Part shown: one piece after another, positions 1-7,998 of the stretch
Position numbering within the stretch: position 1 is the stretch's first letter
How the letters are laid out: each line of letters opens with the position of its first letter
Source of the DNA: Mycolicibacterium sp. 018/SC-01/001
GTDB lineage: Bacteria; Actinomycetota; Actinomycetes; Mycobacteriales; Mycobacteriaceae
Assembly (NCBI RefSeq): GCF_007096635.1
Contig: NZ_VKAA01000003.1
Coordinates: 62,001 to 126,000 of the forward strand
DNA length: 64,000 bases
Reading direction: 5' to 3'
The notes under the pieces: generated by a model
Told to the model about the DNA's origin: nothing
Seen by the model: the letters and a program-made list of their open reading frames with translations, nothing else
The model's database searches: none
Program-made: the position numbers and the translations under genes

Positions 1-131
1 GGCAGCACGAGCACGCCGTGCACCGCCAGCAGCGCACGCAGATGCGAGACGACGGTCGGATTCAGCGGCCCGACTTCGACGCCGCGCACCTGCGCACCGA
101 CGGGGTCGCGGGTGCTGACCTCGAGCGTCAT
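1..131 (-). CDS. TauD/TfdA-type Fe(II)/2-oxoglutarate dioxygenase, N-terminal part only
   Basis: Only the first 43 residues lie inside the window. They read as the start of a TauD/TfdA dioxygenase: a short strand, then GAQVRGVEVG, then an acidic/hydrophobic helix ending in HGVLVL, which is the usual N-terminal layout of this family. The start ATG overlaps the mysD stop as ATGA, so the gene is translationally coupled to the mycosporine operon. Family enzymes hydroxylate or demethylate small substrates using Fe(II) and 2-oxoglutarate. The position suggests tailoring of a mycosporine, but this is inference. The known cyanobacterial tailoring dioxygenase MysH belongs to the different PhyH family. 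The metal ligands lie beyond the window. Confidence 0.72.
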   Translation of the reverse strand, partial: MTLEVSTRDPVGAQVRGVEVGPLNPTVVSHLRALLAVHGVLVL

Positions 132-1141
132 GCGGCCTCGATCCTCGCCCCTGTGGACAGGGTGTCGAACAGGTCCAGCACCGAATAGTCCTGCGCTGCA
201 GCCATCTTCGCGATGACGCTGGACGGTGCGAACGAACAGTAGGGCCCGGCCTCGAGGAACCACGGCTGCCCGTCGGGATCGATGCGGAAGTCGAAGAGGC
301 CGTAGTGCCTGCATCCCAGCGCGGTGAAGCACGCCCGCGCCGCGTCGAAGACCGCGGCTTCGATCGGGTCGCCGGGCGCCACGATCCACGCCCGCCCGCC
401 GTCACCCGCCGTCAGGCGCAGATCCCCGGACCCGGAGCGGCCCAGTTTGTCCGCGGGCAACCGGATCGGACCGCCGAGCGCGTATTCCTCCAGCGGCAGG
501 CACACGAGGCGTCCACCGAGATCGAGGACACCGCAGCGGACCTCGCGTCCCAGCGGAATGAACGTCTCGGCCAGGACGTCGCCGCCGTGCGCGGCAGCCG
601 TCGCGATGGCGGCGGGCAACTCGCTGTGGTCGGTGACCAGCGAGACACCCACCGAGTTGTCCGACCGCGCCGGTTTGACGACGAGCGGCAGCGGCAGATC
701 GACCTGATCGGGTGTGGTGATGAGCCGCCCGGCGGGCACCGCCACGCCGTGCGCCGCGACGAGCGCGCGGGCCACGGCTTTGTCCGCGGTGTTGGCCATC
801 ACCTCGGCGGTGTTGCCGAGGAACGGCAGCCCCAGCACGTCAAGCAGCGCGCGGTACGACGTCATGCCCGGCAGGCAGAACATCTGCGGCAGAACGACAT
901 CCGGTCGCAGCCCGGCCAGTCGGGTGATGCCGGCAGCAGGTGTCAGCGGTTCCGCGGCGGCCAGGCTGGTCGCGTCGAGACCGTCGGGGAACTGCCAGGT
1001 GCCGCCGGGCGCCACGTAGGCGAAGCGCACGTCGTGCCGTTGGGCCAACGCCTCGGCGCTGGCACGTGCGTACAGTCGCGACAGTTCGGCGTGGAACTCG
1101 TCGACGGGTGAGCCCACGAGCTGAACGATGCGGCGGCCCAT
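128..1141 (-). CDS. mysD: MysD-like ATP-grasp ligase (D-Ala-D-Ala ligase superfamily)
   Basis: A 337-residue protein of the D-Ala-D-Ala ligase fold. The N-terminal domain includes LPQMFCLPGMTSYRALLD and an ATP-grasp lysine motif (VVKPARSDNSVGV) near residue 155. The C-terminal catalytic loop reads FDFRIDPDGQPWFLEAGPY. In true Ddl enzymes the final metal motif is E-x-N; here it is E-A-G, so this is not an ordinary cell-wall ligase. In mycosporine pathways MysD joins a second amino acid (Ser, Thr and similar) to mycosporine-glycine to give an imino-mycosporine. It lies 1 base after mysC and overlaps the following dioxygenase start, so it belongs to one operon. The exact amino acid used cannot be read from the sequence. 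Confidence 0.85.
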   Translation of the reverse strand: MGRRIVQLVGSPVDEFHAELSRLYARASAEALAQRHDVRFAYVAPGGTWQFPDGLDATSLAAAEPLTPAAGITRLAGLRPDVVLPQMFCLPGMTSYRALLDVLGLPFLGNTAEVMANTADKAVARALVAAHGVAVPAGRLITTPDQVDLPLPLVVKPARSDNSVGVSLVTDHSELPAAIATAAAHGGDVLAETFIPLGREVRCGVLDLGGRLVCLPLEEYALGGPIRLPADKLGRSGSGDLRLTAGDGGRAWIVAPGDPIEAAVFDAARACFTALGCRHYGLFDFRIDPDGQPWFLEAGPYCSFAPSSVIAKMAAAQDYSVLDLFDTLSTGARIEAA

Positions 1142-1142
1142 G

Positions 1143-2504
1143 TCAATCCCCGCCGGTCTCGACGAGCTTGCCGATGTTGAAGTCGATGCGGCTCCAGCCT
1201 CGGCGGTTGCGCAGGTTGTCGATCAGCAGGGCGGGGATCTGCAGGTGGTAGACGCCGAGGTAGGGCAGCGGATCCCAGCCGGCGAAGATCGCATCGCGGC
1301 CACGCGCGATCACCCTCAGCCGTCGCAACCGGTCCGGTCCGCGCAGCAGCCGCCACAGTTCGTGGTAGATCCAGTAGGTCGGTGTCGAACCCGGCCGCGG
1401 TGTGATCGTCGGATGCCCGTCGGTGAGGTAGGCGTGCGCGACATCCGTGTGATCGTGGAACATCGTGATCGCGCTGTGGGTGCGCGGATTGCACTCGATG
1501 GCGTAGGGCTGTCCGTCGGAGCCCTCGATGAAGTCGAACGAGATCTGCCCGCTCACCCCGGTCGCGGACGCGAAACGGTCGACCCACGAACGGATCTCGG
1601 GCTTGTCGACGAAGCCGTAATTCAGCTGCACCGGCGATGACTCACAGCAGCCGTACACGGTGACGTGACCGCCGCGCAGCGTCGCGTGCGTGCAGTACTC
1701 CTGGCCGTCCACGTACTGCTGTAGCAGCCAGGGGTCGGCGGGGGAGATGCCCAGCGAACGCGCGAAAGCACGGTTGTGATCGGGTGTTTCGCGCCGCAGC
1801 CTGGTCAGGTCGGTGCGGCCCACCGGGTTGTAGGCGAGGCGTTTGAGCACGTACTCCTGGCCGGGAGCGAAGTCGAAGCTCTCGATCTCGGTCGCGTCGC
1901 TGATCAGCCGGCCCTCCGGGACCGGCAGCTGCAGCGACGCGCACAGTGTGCCGAAGTCCTTCTTGTCGTCCAGGGTGGCGATCAGGGCTGCCGAACCGTG
2001 CAGGACCTCGCACCGGTCGCCGACGAGCTCGGCCACGGCGGCCTCGGGCACGCTGGCCGCGGGGCTCGACACCGGGACGAAGACGTCGACGCCTTCACCG
2101 ATGATGATGTCGGCCAACGCCTGCGGATACCGTGGGTCAGTGGCGTCGGGCAACAGATGGAAGGCGGCGACGGCACGGGAGAACTGATGCCCGGTGAACC
2201 GGTACTTGTCGGACTCGGCCAGGATCACCCGGTGGCCGGCCAGGTGGAAGGCCCGCGCCAGGTGCAGGGCCTTGGTCATCTTGCCGCCGCTGACGAGCAC
2301 CGTCTTCGGTGCGTCGGCCGTGCGCACGGCGGGCCGGGCAGGGCGGCGCAGCAGTGCGCCCGCGGTGATCGCCAGATCCACGGGCAGGGTGGCGGTCAGG
2401 CCGGCGAGAACAGCGAGGGTGCGGGCGGCGTCCCGTGATCGGGCGGGACGCCGCACCGCACCCGCCGGGGCGGCCCGGTCTGTGGGGTGCGCGGCGAGTG
2501 TCAT
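1143..2504 (-). CDS. mysC: MysC-like ATP-grasp ligase (mycosporine-glycine synthase)
   Basis: A 453-residue protein, close to the roughly 460 residues of cyanobacterial MysC. An N-terminal hydrophobic stretch (about residues 30-50) precedes the preATP-grasp motif VLVSGGKMTKALHLARAF. ATP-grasp signatures follow: EYVLKRLAYNPVGRTDL, and the metal-binding IECNPRTHSAI near residue 320. The known reaction links glycine to 4-deoxygadusol using ATP, giving mycosporine-glycine. The chosen ATG overlaps the mysB stop as ATGA; a longer reading upstream of it has no family support. It sits between the methyltransferase and mysD in a coupled operon. Confidence 0.87.
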   Translation of the reverse strand: MTLAAHPTDRAAPAGAVRRPARSRDAARTLAVLAGLTATLPVDLAITAGALLRRPARPAVRTADAPKTVLVSGGKMTKALHLARAFHLAGHRVILAESDKYRFTGHQFSRAVAAFHLLPDATDPRYPQALADIIIGEGVDVFVPVSSPAASVPEAAVAELVGDRCEVLHGSAALIATLDDKKDFGTLCASLQLPVPEGRLISDATEIESFDFAPGQEYVLKRLAYNPVGRTDLTRLRRETPDHNRAFARSLGISPADPWLLQQYVDGQEYCTHATLRGGHVTVYGCCESSPVQLNYGFVDKPEIRSWVDRFASATGVSGQISFDFIEGSDGQPYAIECNPRTHSAITMFHDHTDVAHAYLTDGHPTITPRPGSTPTYWIYHELWRLLRGPDRLRRLRVIARGRDAIFAGWDPLPYLGVYHLQIPALLIDNLRNRRGWSRIDFNIGKLVETGGD

Positions 2505-3310
2505 CGCGGCGTCGTCGATGTCACTGGCCGGATCAGCGTGAGACCGTCGCGGACGGGGATCAGCACCTGCTCGGTCCTCGGATCCGCGGCCAGCGCGCGG
2601 GTGAATCCCGCGATGGCCGTGCCGTTCTCGGTCGTCGCGTCGGTCCACGGTTGGCCTTGCATCAAGGTGTTGTCGACGGCGATCACCGCGTCGGGTGCCA
2701 GCAACGGGGAGTCGAGCAGGGCATCCAGGTAGCCCTGGTACCCGCTCTTGTCGGCGTCGATGAACACGAAGTCGAACGGTTCCTCACCGGCCGCAGCGAG
2801 CCGGTGCAGCGTGTCCAGCGCCGGCCCCTGCTCGATGCGGATGCGGTGGCCGATCCCGGACGCCTCGAAGGCGGTGCGGGCGAGGCGAATTGCGGCGGGG
2901 TCGATCTCGCACGCCACCACGATCCCGTCGTCCGGCAGGGCCTCGGCCATCGCCAGCGCGGAGTAGCCGGTGAACATGCCGATCTCGAGGACCCGCACCG
3001 CCGAGCTCATCCGGACCAGGAACTTGAGCAGCTGACCCTCGACGTGGCCGGACAGCATCTCCTGTTCCAGACCGTCGTGCCACGCCTCGGCGCGGGTCGT
3101 GCGGGCCAGTTCGGCCAGTGCCGGGGACTCCGCCGTCGTGGCCGCCGCCACATAGCGGTCCAGTCCCGAGGCGAGATCCCTGATCCGCGTGAGCTTCTCG
3201 GCAATCGAGGAGTCGCCCGTCTCACCGAGCCGCGCACACAGCTCGGTGAGTTCGGCGGCGAGGATCGAGACCGGCGTGACCGGCCGCGGTGCGGTGACGG
3301 TGTCAGGCAT
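2501..3310 (-). CDS. mysB: MysB-like SAM-dependent O-methyltransferase
   Basis: A 269-residue class I methyltransferase of the caffeoyl-CoA/catechol O-methyltransferase type. SAM motif I is [19 protein letters not shown], followed by the acidic strand CEIDP and the metal-associated motif [16 protein letters not shown]. In the mycosporine pathway MysB methylates desmethyl-4-deoxygadusol to 4-deoxygadusol. The start ATG lies 8 bases inside the end of mysA, and the stop overlaps the mysC start, so production is likely coupled. The neighbouring cyclase and ATP-grasp genes give the specific role; the fold alone would only say small-molecule O-methyltransferase. Confidence 0.86.
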   Translation of the reverse strand: MPDTVTAPRPVTPVSILAAELTELCARLGETGDSSIAEKLTRIRDLASGLDRYVAAATTAESPALAELARTTRAEAWHDGLEQEMLSGHVEGQLLKFLVRMSSAVRVLEIGMFTGYSALAMAEALPDDGIVVACEIDPAAIRLARTAFEASGIGHRIRIEQGPALDTLHRLAAAGEEPFDFVFIDADKSGYQGYLDALLDSPLLAPDAVIAVDNTLMQGQPWTDATTENGTAIAGFTRALAADPRTEQVLIPVRDGLTLIRPVTSTTPR

Positions 3311-4520
3311 CGATGGTGGCGTAGGTGAAGGCGTCCACGCCGTCGCCCCCGCGATCGTACTCGGCGCACAGCTTCTTGTGCAGCGTCAGTGTGTCCACGA
3401 GCTCGTCGACCGTCACGTCGTTGAGGAAGCGGCAGCTGCCGATCGGATCGGGCACCGCGGCCCGCAGGATGCCGTCGCGGGTACGCAGAATGGCCGCGGT
3501 CGCCGTCTCGAGCAGTTCGGGCGTCAGATAGGGCGAGTCCAGCGACAACCCGAGCGCGCTCATCGTCGTCAGCACCCGGTCCCGATCACCCGCGGTGAGC
3601 AGGCCGCGCCGCTCGGCAAGCGTCACCGACAGCGCCATGTCGATGTTGATCGCATGACCGTGGAAGAACGGGGTCGGTGGTGTCAGCTCCAGTGTGGGGC
3701 TCCACGTGTGCCCGAACGCGATCACGCGATCCAGGTCGATCTCGTGCAGGTTGGGCGCTTCCAGCTCGAGCATCGTGGCGATCGCCTCGTAGGTGAGCCG
3801 GTGCGCGACGGCACGCAGCTGCTCGTCACCGCCCAGGTGGCCGAACCGGGTGGCGAGCAGCTCGGGGCCGAAACGTTCCAGCATGTCGAAGATCTCGGCG
3901 TTGCCGACCACGGAGATCTTGATCAGCTCGGCCATGCCGTTGCGGATCTGATCCTCCGGCAGCGTCTTGAGGAAGGAGAAGTCCAGGAACACCTGCCGCG
4001 ACGCGTGGTAGGCGCCGAGCCGGTTCTTGTGATGACCGTGGTTGACCGCGACCTTGATCGACACGCTCGCATCGATCAGACCGATCAGCGTGGTCGGGAT
4101 CCTCAGGTACGGCGTGTTGCGGCGGTAGCTCGCGCACGCGAAACCCGCGACGTCCGTGGTCAATCCGCCGCCGACGACGAGGACGGGCTCGGTGCGGACC
4201 AGTCCGTACTCGTCGAACGCGGTGACGATCCGTTCGAAGGTCTCCAGCGACTTCGCCGTCTCGTGGATGTGCACGCCGATGACGGTGAGCGCGATCCCGT
4301 AGTGGGCGAAGTAGGCGTCGATGCTGTCGCGGTAGAGGTCGTAGACCACCTCGTCGATCACCATCAGCGTGCGGCCGTAGGGCAGGTAGGCCTCGGCGAG
4401 TTCGCGGTTGGCCACGTCGAAGACGCCGTTGACGTAGGTGAGGTCGTAGGAGATGCGCTCGTAGCCTTCGACGTGAAAATTGCGGTCGGAGGCCGTGACT
4501 CGGGCGGTGAGGTCGCTCAT
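3303..4520 (-). CDS. mysA: Sugar-phosphate cyclase, probable desmethyl-4-deoxygadusol synthase
   Basis: A 405-residue member of the dehydroquinate-synthase-like cyclases. Visible features are the NAD-binding [14 protein letters not shown], the [15 protein letters not shown] motif and the metal/catalytic segments [23 protein letters not shown] and [13 protein letters not shown]. The family closes sedoheptulose 7-phosphate to desmethyl-4-deoxygadusol or, in relatives, to 2-epi-5-epi-valiolone. The HGHA and GHTWSPTLE segments and the adjacent O-methyltransferase favour the first. The gene follows the HAD-like gene by 20 bases and overlaps mysB. Alternative: a valiolone synthase for a C7-cyclitol, less likely in this context. 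Confidence 0.86.
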   Translation of the reverse strand: MSDLTARVTASDRNFHVEGYERISYDLTYVNGVFDVANRELAEAYLPYGRTLMVIDEVVYDLYRDSIDAYFAHYGIALTVIGVHIHETAKSLETFERIVTAFDEYGLVRTEPVLVVGGGLTTDVAGFACASYRRNTPYLRIPTTLIGLIDASVSIKVAVNHGHHKNRLGAYHASRQVFLDFSFLKTLPEDQIRNGMAELIKISVVGNAEIFDMLERFGPELLATRFGHLGGDEQLRAVAHRLTYEAIATMLELEAPNLHEIDLDRVIAFGHTWSPTLELTPPTPFFHGHAINIDMALSVTLAERRGLLTAGDRDRVLTTMSALGLSLDSPYLTPELLETATAAILRTRDGILRAAVPDPIGSCRFLNDVTVDELVDTLTLHKKLCAEYDRGGDGVDAFTYATIDA

Positions 4521-4540
4521 GGAAGGTTCCGTTCGGGTGC

Positions 4541-5206
4541 TCAGGCGGCGGCCAGGGAGACGACGCGGTCGGCGTCGAGCTGGTCGGCGATGTCGGTGGC
4601 GTCGGCGAACTCGGCGCCGGCGGTGTTGGCGTTGGGGAAGGCGATGCAGCGCAGCCCGGCGGCGCGGGCGGCGCGCACGCCGCCGACGTTGTCCTCGATG
4701 GCGACGGCGTCGGCGGAGTCGAGGCCCAGCCAGTCCAGCGCGAGGACGTAGGCCGCCGGTGCCGGCTTGTTCTCCTCGACGTGGTCGTCGTAGACGATGA
4801 CGTCGAACGTGGTTGCGTCGACCTGAGGATCCAGCGCGGCCAGCAGCGCGTCGACGTTGGCTTTCGAGGTCGTGGTGACGAACCCGAGCTTGTGTCCGGC
4901 GGCCTTGGCGTGCTCGATGGTCTCGCGCACCCCGGGCCGCAGCATCAGCGCGACCTCACCGAGCAGCTGCTGGAAGATCTGCGATTTGGTGGCGTGCACG
5001 GCAGCGGCGTCGACGTCCTGGCCGCGCTCGGCCGCGAAGTCGGCGATGCGCTGCGCGCCGCCGTTACCGCCGAGCATGCTGCGGTACTCGTCCTGCGACC
5101 AGTTCCAGTCCAACCCGTGCTGAGCGAACGCATCGTTGAAGGCCTGGCGCTGCAGTTCCGAGGTGTCGGCGAGTGTGCTGATCGATCCGAAAAGAATGGC
5201 GGGCAT
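4541..5206 (-). CDS. HAD-like (CbbY-type) protein lacking the catalytic aspartate
   Basis: A 221-residue protein with the size and helical cap of beta-phosphoglucomutase-like HAD enzymes. The first motif, normally FDxDGT, reads [10 protein letters not shown]: the nucleophile Asp is Gly7 and the second Asp is Ile9. Motif II (LGFVTTTSK), motif III (ENKPAP) and motif IV (AIEDNVGG) remain. An ordinary phosphatase or mutase mechanism should therefore be impossible; a binding, scaffolding or altered catalytic role is possible. The start was chosen because AAGGGG precedes it by 6 bases; a longer reading to 5317 has no support. It is the first gene of the mycosporine operon, 20 bases before mysA. Confidence 0.78.
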   Translation of the reverse strand: MPAILFGSISTLADTSELQRQAFNDAFAQHGLDWNWSQDEYRSMLGGNGGAQRIADFAAERGQDVDAAAVHATKSQIFQQLLGEVALMLRPGVRETIEHAKAAGHKLGFVTTTSKANVDALLAALDPQVDATTFDVIVYDDHVEENKPAPAAYVLALDWLGLDSADAVAIEDNVGGVRAARAAGLRCIAFPNANTAGAEFADATDIADQLDADRVVSLAAA

Positions 5207-5416
5207 GGGAATCCCCTTCGCAGAGAGAGTTTTTCGAGCATGGCTCCCCGGGCGCCGGGTCTGGACGCGGATCGGAGGAAAAGCTGTCGATTGACCGTTT
5301 CTGGATCTACAGTTCATTAGTACACAGCGAAGCCACTATTGAAAAGGCTGTCCATCGATTCAGAATCTGACGCATCGGTGACACACCCACGACACATCGG
5401 GACGGACGGTGACACC
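5207..5416. promoter_or_regulatory. Divergent promoter region between the mys operon and the TetR gene
   Basis: This stretch is AT-richer than its surroundings and must hold both outward promoters. On the plus strand TTGAAA (5339-5344) is followed after 18 bases by GAATCT, and an 11-base inverted repeat TCAGA-A-TCTGA (5360-5370) covers that -10 position, so it could be a repressor operator. A TTGACC hexamer also lies at 5291-5296. On the minus strand TACTAAT (near 5318-5324) is a possible -10 for the mys operon. These are pattern reads only. Confidence 0.3.
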
Positions 5417-5986
5417 GTGCCCAGCAGTGCGGAGACCCCCAGCGAGGACGCGCGCGTCGCCCGCACGCGCGCCGACGTCGCACGCGCGGCACTCGAGGTC
5501 CTGCGCTCGGACGGCTTTGACGAGCTCAGCCACGCCCGGGTGGCCGACCGCGCCGGCTATTCGAAGACCACGCTCTACACGCACTGGCCTTCGCGCCTGG
5601 ACCTGCTGCGCCTCGCCCTCGACGCACTGGGACAGCTGCCCCATCACGAGCCGACCGGTGACCTGCGCGCCGACCTCGTCGCCGAGCTGCGCACGTTCCG
5701 GGGACACATGGCCGACCTGCGCCTGGACCGGGTGCTCTGTGGCCTGTCCGACGAGGCCGGAACGCAGACCCCGCGCCTGCGCGACCGGATCACCGCCGAG
5801 GCGCAGCGCGGTCTGCGCGCGGTGCTGGCGCAGCGATATTCGGGGGTGCGGCTGGACGCTGCACTGTCGATGCTCACCGGCGTCGTCGCCGGCCCGTCCC
5901 TGATGCTCGGGGCGCTGCCCGACGACGCCGCGCTGACCGCGGCGGTGGACCTGCTGCTCGGAATGGGTGAAGATACCGTGCGGTGA
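5417..5986 (+). CDS. TetR/AcrR-family transcriptional regulator
   Basis: A 189-residue regulator. The N-terminal helix-turn-helix is typical of TetR: VLRSDGFDELSHARVADRAG followed by YSKTTLYTHWPSRLDLLRLA (about residues 28-70). A helical ligand domain of weak conservation follows. A GTG start at 5417 is preferred because it leaves a short N-terminus and puts the inverted repeat upstream; an ATG at 5339 would add 26 residues. It is divergent from the mycosporine operon and overlaps the PhlG-like hydrolase start by 4 bases (GTGA). It may therefore control the hydrolase, the mys operon or both. The ligand is unknown. Confidence 0.8.
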   Translation: MPSSAETPSEDARVARTRADVARAALEVLRSDGFDELSHARVADRAGYSKTTLYTHWPSRLDLLRLALDALGQLPHHEPTGDLRADLVAELRTFRGHMADLRLDRVLCGLSDEAGTQTPRLRDRITAEAQRGLRAVLAQRYSGVRLDAALSMLTGVVAGPSLMLGALPDDAALTAAVDLLLGMGEDTVR

Positions 5987-6756
5987 GGGGTTATCTGGGG
6001 TACCGGTCCGGTGACGAGGACACCGCGTGGGGCGGTTTCTTCGATCCGCACATGGCGGCGTTACCCGACCACGTCGTTGCCGCCCTGCACCACGGCCCGC
6101 AAGCCGACGAATTGCTCCTCGACGTCGCCCGTGCCGCAACCCTCGTCGACGGCGCCGACCTCGTCACCGACACCGGTTACGCGCGGTCACGCACCGGCGG
6201 GTGCACGGTCGCCGTCCGCACCGACATGCCCGGCGTCACGCCGGCGATGTGGGACTGGTGGTTCGGCTGGCACGGCAGCGACACCCGGCGCTACAAGCTG
6301 TGGCACCCCCGCGCGCACGTGTCCGCCCGGTGGGCCGACGGCGGCGGCGACGGTCACTACCTCGGACGTACCTCGCTCGTCGAGGAATACCTGGGCTCGG
6401 CGTTCACCAGGGCGGCCATCCGCTTCGTCGCCCCGGGCGACCTCGGGCTGCCCGCGCAGGAGCGCACCGGCGCGGTGGCGATCTGCGCGCGGCTGGGGTC
6501 GGCCGACCTGCCCGTGGACATCGGCTGGCTGGTGCATCACGTCCGGGCCGTCGACGGGGGTGCGCAGATGCGTTCACACTTCTGGCTGGGCGGCGCGCAC
6601 GTGCAGTTCCGACGGCCGATCCCGCTGTCAGGCAGGATCATTCGGCCGGTCGCCGGAATGCAGCTACCCGATCCGCGGGACCTGCTCGTGCACTGCGCGC
6701 AGGAGATGAACCACCTCGCCGGTTTCCTCCCCGACCTCCACGCGCGATTCGCCTGA
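5983..6756 (+). CDS. PhlG-like (2,4-diacetylphloroglucinol/phloretin) C-C hydrolase family protein
   Basis: A 257-residue protein with the signature of the DAPG hydrolase family: the aromatic run MWDWWFGWHGSDTRRYKLWH, a histidine-rich strand after it (His108, His112) and a C-terminal H-x3-E (His237, Glu241) that matches the zinc-ligand pair of PhlG. Family members are zinc enzymes that cut the C-C bond between a phloroglucinol ring and its acyl group, detoxifying DAPG or phloretin-like compounds. A TetR gene overlaps it by 4 bases, resembling the PhlF repressor/PhlG pairing of pseudomonads. No phloroglucinol synthase is present, so a protective or catabolic role is more likely. The true substrate is unknown. 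Confidence 0.8.
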   Translation: MRGYLGYRSGDEDTAWGGFFDPHMAALPDHVVAALHHGPQADELLLDVARAATLVDGADLVTDTGYARSRTGGCTVAVRTDMPGVTPAMWDWWFGWHGSDTRRYKLWHPRAHVSARWADGGGDGHYLGRTSLVEEYLGSAFTRAAIRFVAPGDLGLPAQERTGAVAICARLGSADLPVDIGWLVHHVRAVDGGAQMRSHFWLGGAHVQFRRPIPLSGRIIRPVAGMQLPDPRDLLVHCAQEMNHLAGFLPDLHARFA

Positions 6757-6780
6757 CGCCGTTCGGGTACTCCGCGACCC

Positions 6781-7164
6781 GTGTGGACAGTGAGCAGACG
6801 CATTCCCGCGCCCGCCGACACGGTGTGGCAACTCCTGACCGATCTCGACGCCTGGCCCATGTGGGGCCCGACCGTGGCGGGCGCCGAACTCGCCTCCGGC
6901 GGCTTCGAACTCGGCGCGGCCGGCCGGGTGTGGACACCCGTCGGAGTTCCCTTGCCCTTCACCATCACCGAATTCGACCCCGGCCGGACGTGGGCATGGC
7001 GCGTCGCGGGCGTGCCGGCGACGCGCCACGGTGTCGAGCCGGCGCCGGGTGGCTGCCGGGCGTGGATGAGCGCACCGGTGTGGGCGCCCGCCTACCTTCC
7101 GGTGCTTGCTGTGGCTTTGCATCGAATCGGTGACATGGCGGTTGATTCCGGCGCAAAAGGGTAA
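6781..7164 (+). CDS. SRPBCC (polyketide cyclase/START-like) protein
   Basis: A 127-residue protein starting at GTG 6781, 24 bases after the PhlG-like gene. The opening VSRRIPAPADTVWQLLTDLD followed by WPMWGPTV is the typical first strand and helices of SRPBCC ligand-binding domains. The core is shorter than most family members and ends after a helix (LPVLAVALHRIGDMA). Such proteins bind hydrophobic ligands in a deep cavity; no catalytic residues can be assigned. It is probably cotranscribed with the TetR and hydrolase genes. Confidence 0.65.
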   Translation: MWTVSRRIPAPADTVWQLLTDLDAWPMWGPTVAGAELASGGFELGAAGRVWTPVGVPLPFTITEFDPGRTWAWRVAGVPATRHGVEPAPGGCRAWMSAPVWAPAYLPVLAVALHRIGDMAVDSGAKG

Positions 7165-7204
7165 TTCTCCGCCGGTCGGATTCCTGCTCAGCAAGGAGAA
7201 CATC

Positions 7205-7489
7205 ATGATCGGAACCATCATCGGCGCCATCGTCGTCGGGCTGATCGTCGGCGCGCTGGCGCGGCTGGTCATGCCGGGCAAGCAGAACATCGGCATCATC
7301 ATGACGATCGTGCTCGGTGCCCTCGGCTCCTTCCTGGGTTCGTGGGTCACCTACAACCTGGCGGGCTACTCGAACGCAAACGGCGGATTCGCCATCATCC
7401 CGTTCCTCGTCGGCATCATCGTCGCGGTCGTGTTGATCGCGGCATACCTCGGCATCACCGGCCGGCGCGCCACAGGGCCTCGCGTCTAG
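7205..7489 (+). CDS. GlsB/YeaQ/YmgE-family small membrane protein
   Basis: A 94-residue hydrophobic protein with three predicted membrane segments (about residues 2-20, 28-48 and 60-85). It carries the glycine-rich pattern GLIVGALARLVMPGKQ and ends in a basic tail, as in the transglycosylase-associated GlsB family of stress-linked membrane proteins. AAGGAG at 7193-7198 fixes the ATG at 7205; a longer in-frame reading from 7106 lies over the preceding gene and is not supported. The biochemical role of the family is unclear. Its stop directly precedes the next ATG. Confidence 0.82.
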   Translation: MIGTIIGAIVVGLIVGALARLVMPGKQNIGIIMTIVLGALGSFLGSWVTYNLAGYSNANGGFAIIPFLVGIIVAVVLIAAYLGITGRRATGPRV

Positions 7490-7930
7490 ATGGCGGTCAC
7501 CGAAACGCGCGAGACGGTCATCGACGCGTCGCCGGAGGAAATCCTCGAGGTCCTCTACGACCTCGAGTCCCTCACGGAGTGGTCATCAGCACACCAGGAA
7601 GTCGAGATCCTCGAACGCGACGACGAGGGCAGGCCCAAACGCTCCCGTCAGGTCGTCAAGATCGTCGGCATCAGCGACGACCAGGTGCTCGATTACTCGG
7701 TGCACGACGACGGCGTCAGCTGGACACTGGTGAAATCCCAGCAGCAGCGTGCGCAGGAAGCCCGGTACACGCTGACGCCCGAGGGTGACAAGACCCGCGT
7801 GCGGTTCGAGCTGACGGTCGATCTCACCGTTCCGGTGCCCGGCTTCCTGGTCAAGCGCGGCGCCAAGGGACTCATGGAGACGGCGACCGACGGTCTGCGC
7901 AATAGGGTGGAGTCCCAGAAGGCGGGCTGA
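7490..7930 (+). CDS. SRPBCC family protein (mycobacterial cyclase/dehydrase type)
   Basis: A 146-residue SRPBCC protein beginning directly after the stop of the GlsB-like gene. It shows the mycobacterial pattern VIDASPEEILEVLYDLESL, then EWSSAHQEVE, a beta-sheet core and the closing helix KRGAKGLMETATDGLRNRVE. It resembles the Rv0910-type group from recalled knowledge. These proteins likely bind lipidic or aromatic ligands; no reaction is known here. Zero spacing to the gene before it suggests cotranscription. Confidence 0.75.
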   Translation: MAVTETRETVIDASPEEILEVLYDLESLTEWSSAHQEVEILERDDEGRPKRSRQVVKIVGISDDQVLDYSVHDDGVSWTLVKSQQQRAQEARYTLTPEGDKTRVRFELTVDLTVPVPGFLVKRGAKGLMETATDGLRNRVESQKAG

Positions 7931-7998
7931 GTTGTCGGGCCGATCGGACGGCAGGTCGGTACCGTAGGGCCACCGAGAACCCCTGCCCAGAGAGATCC

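Noticed and set aside
3303..4520. Cyclase as aroB (3-dehydroquinate synthase)
   Set aside because: The GHTWSPTLE and HGHA motifs and the mys neighbours fit the mycosporine cyclase, and no shikimate gene is adjacent.
3189..4751. 520-codon open frame on the plus strand
   Set aside because: It is the antisense of mysA and the HAD-like gene; the protein is Arg/Asp/Val-rich without any family motif, as expected for third-position GC shadows.
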